Part shown: piece after piece, positions 58,908 through 64,000 of the stretch
Position numbering within the stretch: the stretch's first letter is position 1
How the letters are laid out: every line of letters begins with the position of its first letter
Assembly: GCF_041807905.1 (NCBI RefSeq)
Contig: NZ_JBGVSA010000001.1
Coordinates: forward strand, 1 to 64,000
Length of the DNA stretch: 64,000 bases
Source of the DNA: JBGVSA01 sp041807905
GTDB lineage: Bacteria; Pseudomonadota; Gammaproteobacteria; Burkholderiales; Rhodocyclaceae
Direction: 5' to 3'
Translations under genes and position numbers: made by a program
Notes under the pieces: model-generated
Databases searched by the model: none
What the model was told of the DNA's origin: nothing
Seen by the model: only the letters and a program-made list of their open reading frames with translations

Positions 58908-60971
58908 ATGCCAGATACACAAGCCCTGCTCGACGCATTGACCGACGTCGACATGCCGCCGCCCCCTGCCAGCCCGATGCCACATGGCACGGTCGACATC
59001 GGCGGCATGCGCATCCCCCGCTATCGCAGCACCGCCCTGGTGCTTGGCAGCGGTGCCGCCGGACTTCGCGCCGCAGTCGAACTGGCGCGCCGCAAGGTCG
59101 ACGTGATGGTCACCACACAGACCCTGTACTGGGGGACCTCCGCCTGCTCCGGCTCGGACAAGCAGACCCTGCATACGGCCTCAACCCACGGCCACGGCGA
59201 CAGCTTCCTCAAGATGGCCGGTGCCCTGAGCGCGGGCGGCGCCATGGACGCGGACACGGCCTACGTCGAAGCAGTCGGGTCCATCGAAGCCATGGCCGGC
59301 CTGCAGTACATCGGCCTGCCCTTGCCGCAGGACCGCTTCGGCGCCGTCCTGCGCTACCAGACCGATCACGACGAAGCCGGCCGTGCGACGAGTTGCGGGC
59401 CGCGCACCTCTCGCCTGATGGTCAAGGTCCTCGCAGAAGAAGCCATCCGCCTTGGCGTGCCCACCGTCAATCGCGCCACGGCGGTTCGCATCCTCACCAG
59501 GGGCGAAGGCGCCGAAAGGCGCTGCTGCGGACTGCTGGCAGTCAATGCCGACAAGCGCGCGCAGGACAATCCCTTCGGCCTCGAACTCTACGAATGCGAC
59601 TCACTGGTGCTGGCCGCCGGCGGACCGGGTGAATTGTTCCGCGATAGTGTGTACCCGGTCCATTGCTTCGGTTCACTCGGGTTGGCATTGGAAGCCGGCG
59701 TGGACACCGTCAACCTCACCGAACATCAGTTCGGCATCGGCACCGGTCGCGACGGTTTTCCCTGGAACCTGTCCGGCACGTACATGCAGGCCATGCCGTA
59801 CATCTATTCGGAAGACGCACAGGGCAAGGAATACAACTTTCTCGCCGACTATTACCGCAGCACGCAGGAGCTGGCCTCGAACATCTTCCGCAAGGGATAC
59901 CAGTGGCCGTTCCATGCCAGCCGCATGACCGGATTCGGATCGAGTCTGATCGACCTGGCCGTGTTCATCGAAACGCGCCGGGGCCGAACGGTGTACATGG
60001 ACTTCAACCGCAACCCGGCCGCGGTGCCGGGCAGCGAACCCTTCTCGCTGGAGCGGCTGGACGACGACGTGGCGGCCTATCTGCGCAACAACGATGCAGC
60101 GCTGGCGCAACCCATCGACCGGCTCAAACGGATGAACCCGTTATCCATCGAGTTGTATCTGCGCCTCAAGCACGACCTGCGCGCCGCGCCCCTGCCCTTC
60201 AAGGTCAATCACCAGCACATGAACGGCGGCGTGGCCGTCGACATATGGGGCCACAGCAGCCTGCGCGGTTGCTACGCCATCGGCGAGGCGGCCGGCACGC
60301 ATGGCGTCACGCGTCCCGGCGGTGCTGCGCTCAATGCCGGTCAGGTTTTCGGCATCCGCTGCGCTGCGCACATCCATGCGCAGGCACGGCCGCAAGCGGA
60401 AAGCGACCTGCCAATGGCGCAGATCGAAACCGAAATCGACTGGCTGGCTCGCAACCTGGGCAACGCCGACGGGCTGGCGATCGCCGACATCCGCACCGAG
60501 GTGCAGGCACGCATGAGCGACAAGGCCGGGTTCATCTGCCAGACGCGCGAAGTCCCCGATGCCTGCGCCCGCGCGGAAGCGCTCAATCGTGCGATCGCCG
60601 AATGCGGCATTCGCTTCGATCAAGCGCCGCAGGCTGCAAACGCCGTGCTGTGGCGGCAGATGGCGGTGGCGTCGGAAGCCATCCTGCACGCGCTGCGGCA
60701 CTACATCGTTCACGGCGGCGGCAGCCGCGGCGCGCGCGCCCTGTGCGCACCCAACGCGCCTCATGCGCCGGAAACCCGTCAGGGTCCGCTGGACGCGTTC
60801 CGATTCATTGCCGAACGCCCGCAAGACAGGGCGGTGCAGATCCACGTGCGACGCGTCGGCAGCCGCTTCGACACCAGCGAGCGGCCGCCGCGCACGGCAG
60901 ACGGCACCACGGGTGTGTACTTCGAGAAAAACTGGATGCCCTTCCTGAAGGGGGACATCTATCGCACCTGA
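58908..60971 (+). CDS. SdhA/FrdA-like FAD flavoprotein (dehydrogenase or reductase)
   Basis: 687 residues. FAD-binding STALVLGSGAAGLRAAVELAR is at ~41-62, with FAD contacts in TQTLYWGTSACSGSDKQ and the C-terminal HQHMNGGVAVD and GCYAIGEAAGTHGVTRPGG blocks. The covalent-FAD His of succinate dehydrogenase and the RGEGG motif are not seen, so it is a divergent member that may desaturate an acid or an acyl-CoA. No iron-sulphur or membrane subunit is adjacent. It starts 12 bases after the CoA-transferase stop. Confidence 0.9.
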   Translation: MPDTQALLDALTDVDMPPPPASPMPHGTVDIGGMRIPRYRSTALVLGSGAAGLRAAVELARRKVDVMVTTQTLYWGTSACSGSDKQTLHTASTHGHGDSFLKMAGALSAGGAMDADTAYVEAVGSIEAMAGLQYIGLPLPQDRFGAVLRYQTDHDEAGRATSCGPRTSRLMVKVLAEEAIRLGVPTVNRATAVRILTRGEGAERRCCGLLAVNADKRAQDNPFGLELYECDSLVLAAGGPGELFRDSVYPVHCFGSLGLALEAGVDTVNLTEHQFGIGTGRDGFPWNLSGTYMQAMPYIYSEDAQGKEYNFLADYYRSTQELASNIFRKGYQWPFHASRMTGFGSSLIDLAVFIETRRGRTVYMDFNRNPAAVPGSEPFSLERLDDDVAAYLRNNDAALAQPIDRLKRMNPLSIELYLRLKHDLRAAPLPFKVNHQHMNGGVAVDIWGHSSLRGCYAIGEAAGTHGVTRPGGAALNAGQVFGIRCAAHIHAQARPQAESDLPMAQIETEIDWLARNLGNADGLAIADIRTEVQARMSDKAGFICQTREVPDACARAEALNRAIAECGIRFDQAPQAANAVLWRQMAVASEAILHALRHYIVHGGGSRGARALCAPNAPHAPETRQGPLDAFRFIAERPQDRAVQIHVRRVGSRFDTSERPPRTADGTTGVYFEKNWMPFLKGDIYRT

Positions 60972-61198
60972 CGCCTGGGTGACTCCGCAACCGGCGCGCA
61001 CTCGCCCGATGCCCCGCTATTGGCTCATGCCGCAACGAGCATTCATCCAGAGCGCCAGAACGATCTCGCCCGGCCGCCGAACGCGGCCAGCCCGATTGGC
61101 GGGAGACGTGCTCTCCGCATTTTGCACACCCTCGCTGCCAGGCCGTCGCCTCCGCGATGACTGGCGGCACCACCACTCACATGGAGGTTTGAAAACCC

Positions 61199-61690
61199 AT
61201 GCAACGTGTAATGAAGACTGTCAGCACCGTCTTGGCAGGCATCAACATCGTGATGCTGACCATCCTGGTGTGTTGCGTCGTGTGGCAGGTTACGGCGCGC
61301 TTCATCCTGAAGAGCCCCAGCGTCGTCACCGATGAACTGGCGCGTCTGCTGTTCATGTCTCTGGGCCTGCTCGGCGGGGCGTACACCGCCGGACAGAACC
61401 GGCATCTGGCCATCGATCTGTTGCCGATGATGCTCAAGGGCAACGCAGCGCGTTACCTGGCGATCGTCATCCAGATATGCGTCATCGCCTTCGCGTTGAT
61501 CATCATGGCCTACGGCGGCGGGCGCCTTGCGCTCGACACGCTGCATTCGGGACAGACATCCCCTGCCCTGGGCTGGCACATGGGCTACATCTACCTGTGC
61601 ATTCCCATCAGCGGCGTCCTCATCGCGCTCTACGCTGTGGCAGCAATCCTCGAAAAATCCGGCGCACAGGCGCCGACGCAAGCCGCGTGA
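61199..61690 (+). CDS. TRAP transporter small permease (DctQ-type)
   Basis: 163 residues, four membrane helices, with the family block DELARLLFMSLGLLGGAYTAGQNRHLAIDLL. GGAGG at 61183-61187 serves the ATG. A 227-base gap with no gene precedes it, so it may have its own promoter. Partners: the large permease at 61726 and possibly the binding protein at 63140. Confidence 0.93.
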   Translation: MQRVMKTVSTVLAGINIVMLTILVCCVVWQVTARFILKSPSVVTDELARLLFMSLGLLGGAYTAGQNRHLAIDLLPMMLKGNAARYLAIVIQICVIAFALIIMAYGGGRLALDTLHSGQTSPALGWHMGYIYLCIPISGVLIALYAVAAILEKSGAQAPTQAA

Positions 61691-61725
61691 CCAGCGGCCC
61701 GCCATAACATATCGGAGACACATCC

Positions 61726-63024
61726 ATGGATTGGTTGCCCATCGTCGTATTGTTTGCATCCTTCTTCGGCATGCTCGCCATTGGCGTGCCGATCGTATAT
61801 GCCATCGGCCTGTCGACGCTGGCGTCGATCGCCACGCAATTGCCCTTTCTCGCGGCCCTCGCGGTCGTCTCGCAAAAGCTGGCCTCGGGCCTGGACAGCT
61901 TCACCTTGCTGGCGATTCCATTCTTCATTCTGTCCGGCAACATCATGAATCACGGCGGTATCGCGCGGCGGTTGATCGGGCTTGCCAAAGTGATCGGCGG
62001 CCGCCTGCCGGGCTCGCTTGCCCACTGCAACATCCTCGCCAACATGCTGTTCGGTGCCATATCGGGCTCGGCGGTCGCTTCTGCCGCGGCCATGGGCGGC
62101 GTCATGCATCCGCAGCAGACCAAGGAAGGCTACGACCCGGCGTTCGCCACGGCGGTGAATATCTCGTCGGCGCCCACCGGATTGTTGATTCCTCCCAGCA
62201 ATACGCTGATCGTGTATTCGCTCGTCAGCGGCGGCACCTCGATTGCCGCGCTGTTCCTGGCGGGCTATGTGCCAGGCATCCTGCTGGGGCTGGCTTTGAT
62301 GGTCGTGGTGACCTTCATCGCGGCCCGCCGCGGCTATCCACGCCCGCCTCGCCCGACATTGGGCGAGATCGGCTGCGCCGTGTGGGAAGCCGGCCCCAGC
62401 GTGTTCCTCATCGTCATCATCATGGGGGGCATTCTCGGCGGCGTTTTCACACCGACGGAAGCCTCGGCCGTGGCCGTGGTCTATACCTTGTTGCTGGCAC
62501 TCGTGCTGTATCGCGAAATCGGCGTGCGGGACTTGCCGGCCATCCTGCTGGAATCCGTGGTCACCACCTCGATCGTGCTATTGCTCATCGGCGCATCGAT
62601 GGGGATGTCGTGGGCCATGTCGAATGCCGATGTTCCGTTCCTGATCCTCGATCTGCTGCAGTCGATTTCGGACAACCCGATCGTCATCCTGCTCATCATC
62701 AACATCCTGCTGCTGATCATCGGCACGTTCATGGACATGACGCCGGCGGTGTTGATCTTCACGCCGATCTTCCTGCCGGTGGTGATGGAGTTCGGCATGG
62801 ACCCGATCCACTTTGGCATCGTCATGGTGCTCAACATGTGCATCGGCATCTGCACCCCGCCGGTGGGCAGCGTGTTGTTCGTCGGATGCAGCGTCTCCAA
62901 GCTGCCGATCAATCGCGTGATCAAGCCCATGCTGCCCTTCTACGCCGTCATGGTGCTGGTGCTAGCATTGGTGACGTATATCCCGCAGATCAGCATGGCG
63001 ATCCCGCGCGCGCTGGGATATTGA
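61726..63024 (+). CDS. TRAP transporter large permease (DctM-type)
   Basis: 432 residues, about 12 membrane helices. It moves organic acids using the sodium gradient and a periplasmic binding protein. Conserved segments are IPFFILSGNIMNHGGIARRLIGLA, NILANMLFGAISGSAVASAAAMG, ISSAPTGLLIPPSNTLIVYS and ICTPPVGSVLFVGCSV. GGAGA precedes the ATG. It ends the operon; an intrinsic terminator follows. Confidence 0.95.
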   Translation: MDWLPIVVLFASFFGMLAIGVPIVYAIGLSTLASIATQLPFLAALAVVSQKLASGLDSFTLLAIPFFILSGNIMNHGGIARRLIGLAKVIGGRLPGSLAHCNILANMLFGAISGSAVASAAAMGGVMHPQQTKEGYDPAFATAVNISSAPTGLLIPPSNTLIVYSLVSGGTSIAALFLAGYVPGILLGLALMVVVTFIAARRGYPRPPRPTLGEIGCAVWEAGPSVFLIVIIMGGILGGVFTPTEASAVAVVYTLLLALVLYREIGVRDLPAILLESVVTTSIVLLLIGASMGMSWAMSNADVPFLILDLLQSISDNPIVILLIINILLLIIGTFMDMTPAVLIFTPIFLPVVMEFGMDPIHFGIVMVLNMCIGICTPPVGSVLFVGCSVSKLPINRVIKPMLPFYAVMVLVLALVTYIPQISMAIPRALGY

Positions 63025-63083
63025 TCGCTGCGTTGGGCCGGGCCAGTGCGGGGAGTCCGGTCCGCAGTAGACCCACACACAAA

Positions 63084-63113
63084 AAAGGGGAAGGGCCTGC
63101 GCCCTTCCCCTTT
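63084..63113. terminator. Bidirectional intrinsic terminator
   Basis: A 13-bp stem, aaaggggaagggc (63084-63096) with gcccttccccttt (63101-63113), loop ctgc, flanked by an A-run and a short T-run. It separates the TRAP permease operon from the convergent TRAP binding-protein gene. Confidence 0.9.
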
Positions 63114-63139
63114 CTTGGACTGCTGTCAGAACGTTTCGC

Positions 63140-64000
63140 TTACTGACCCGCTCCGCGAATCTGCTGCACCGCCGGAGCCAGGCCGGGGTTCTGTTTTTCA
63201 AAGGTGTCGTACATCGGTTGCACCTTTTTCATGAACGGTCCCTTGTCCACCTTGTGCACCTTCACCCCCATCTTGTCGAGCTTGGCGAATTCCTCCTGCT
63301 CCTGCTGCGACCACAACGTCTTCATGAATTCCATGGACTCGCGTGCAGCCTTGAGCACGGCTTCCTTGCTGGCCGGCTTGAGACTGTCGAACGCCTGGTT
63401 GCTCATCAGCAGCACGTCGGGGACCATGGTGTGTTCATCCAGACTGAAGTGCTTGGCGACCTCGCCATGCCGCATGGTGGTCAGTGCCATCACGCTGTTC
63501 TCGGCCATGTCGACCACGCCTTGCTGAAGCGCGGTGTACAACTCGCCATAGTCGAGCGACGTCGGGTTGCCGCCCATCACCTTGATCATCTCGACCGCGC
63601 TCGGGCTGGGCTGCACACGCACCTTCATGCCCTTGAGATCGTCCGGCGAGAGCACCGGCTTGTTGCCGTAGAAACTGCGCGCGCCACCGTCGTAGAAGGT
63701 CAGGCCGAAATAGCCCTTGGCCTTGGTGGACGCCAGGATCTTCTGACCCACTTCGCCCTGCATGGTCGCGTAATAGGCTGCGCGATCGCGGAACAGGTAC
63801 GGCAGGCTGAATACCTTGTACGAGTCCTCAAAGGCTTCCATTTCGGCGGCGTTGGTCTTGACCATCTGCACGGCGCCGGAACGCATCAGTTCCATCGTTT
63901 CGCGCTGTGTACCGAGCGTGCCGTTCGGGTAGATACGCACCACGACATCCCCCTTCGAGTAGTCCTTGGCTTTCTGCGCAAAGTGCTCCATCGCCTTGTG
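63140..64000 (-). CDS. TRAP transporter substrate-binding protein (DctP-type), 3' part
   Basis: At least 287 residues are visible; the frame is open to the right edge, so the signal peptide and start lie outside. DctP motifs are RIYPNGTLGTQRETMELMRSG, SLPYLFRDRAAYYATM, MKVRVQPSPSAVEMIKVMGGNPT (substrate carboxylate-binding Arg region) and LYTALQQGVVDMAENS. It delivers a carboxylate to a TRAP permease, presumably the convergent DctQ/DctM pair. Opposite orientation to the permeases is unusual. Confidence 0.93.
   Translation of the reverse strand, partial: HKAMEHFAQKAKDYSKGDVVVRIYPNGTLGTQRETMELMRSGAVQMVKTNAAEMEAFEDSYKVFSLPYLFRDRAAYYATMQGEVGQKILASTKAKGYFGLTFYDGGARSFYGNKPVLSPDDLKGMKVRVQPSPSAVEMIKVMGGNPTSLDYGELYTALQQGVVDMAENSVMALTTMRHGEVAKHFSLDEHTMVPDVLLMSNQAFDSLKPASKEAVLKAARESMEFMKTLWSQQEQEEFAKLDKMGVKVHKVDKGPFMKKVQPMYDTFEKQNPGLAPAVQQIRGAGQ

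Noticed and set aside
63064..63080. CA-rich tract near the TRAP terminator as a phase-variation repeat
   Set aside because: Only a few CA units, outside any coding region; no sign of slippage potential affecting a gene.
1..64000. CRISPR arrays, insertion sequences, tRNA or rRNA genes
   Set aside because: No regularly spaced repeats, transposase motifs, terminal inverted repeats or cloverleaf-like segments were noticed while reading the gaps; a covariance-model scan would be needed to exclude a tRNA fully.

Overview
The window is a high-GC, gene-dense piece of chromosome from a betaproteobacterium, most likely order Burkholderiales. The evidence is the gene content rather than any rRNA: a lysine/alanine-rich HU-like protein, a bactofilin next to an M23 peptidase, divergent ppsA and PEP-synthase regulator genes, a Ku/LigD pair, and TRAP and LysR/TetR catabolic modules. 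I cannot fix the genus. No tRNA, rRNA, CRISPR array, insertion sequence or phage module was seen. About 60 protein genes and one clear pseudogene are supported. Most long antisense frames are GC-driven shadows.

Layout. 0-6 kb: the 3' part of a glutamine-type NAD synthase, an Ohr peroxidase, an HU-like nucleoid protein, aerobic glycerol-3-phosphate dehydrogenase (probably TTG start) and a soluble tandem-PAS chemoreceptor. 6-7 kb: an OmpA-like lipoprotein and a cold-shock protein, divergent. 7.4-20 kb: a signalling island. On the plus strand lie a small proline-rich protein, a triple-receiver hybrid histidine kinase, CheR, receiver-less CheB, a receiver-kinase and a small acidic protein. On the minus strand lie a chemoreceptor with a cytoplasmic sensor, a CHASE3 hybrid kinase, a single-domain response regulator and a half-length family 9 glycosyltransferase. 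No CheA or CheW is present. 20-25 kb: a large MscS-type channel, NfeD-like protein, bactofilin, coiled-coil membrane protein and M23 peptidase, i.e. envelope genes.

25-38 kb: ppsA with its bifunctional regulator, a Pat-type ADP-forming-ligase/GNAT protein acetyltransferase, 3-methyladenine glycosylase, hexose-6-phosphate mutarotase, YetF-like membrane protein, the NHEJ pair Ku-LigD, a secreted small protein and a DUF72 protein. 38-42 kb: two adjacent small proteins that look like paralogues (one lipoprotein, one membrane-anchored), an outer-membrane barrel candidate, and a fluoride riboswitch driving crcB and a DUF190 gene. 42-47.5 kb: LysR/epimerase divergon, a Rieske-flavoprotein reductase fusion, the decayed remnant of a LivF-type ABC ATPase, and an aldehyde dehydrogenase. 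47.5-53.4 kb: glutamine amidotransferase, orphan peptide-binding protein, CorC/HlyC-type transporter, dienelactone hydrolase, MgtC-like protein.

53.4-64 kb: the most distinctive region. A TetR gene is divergent from a run of eight co-directional genes: MaoC hydratase, SDR, TIM-barrel isomerase/epimerase, enoyl-CoA hydratase, fused-subunit CoA-transferase, SdhA-like flavoprotein, then TRAP small and large permeases. A consensus-like promoter with an AACCnACCGGTTnGTT-like palindrome immediately downstream sits in the divergent gap. A TRAP binding protein converges on the permeases and runs off the window. Together these look like uptake of an organic acid, CoA transfer, desaturation, hydration and oxidation. 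The substrate cannot be read from the sequence.
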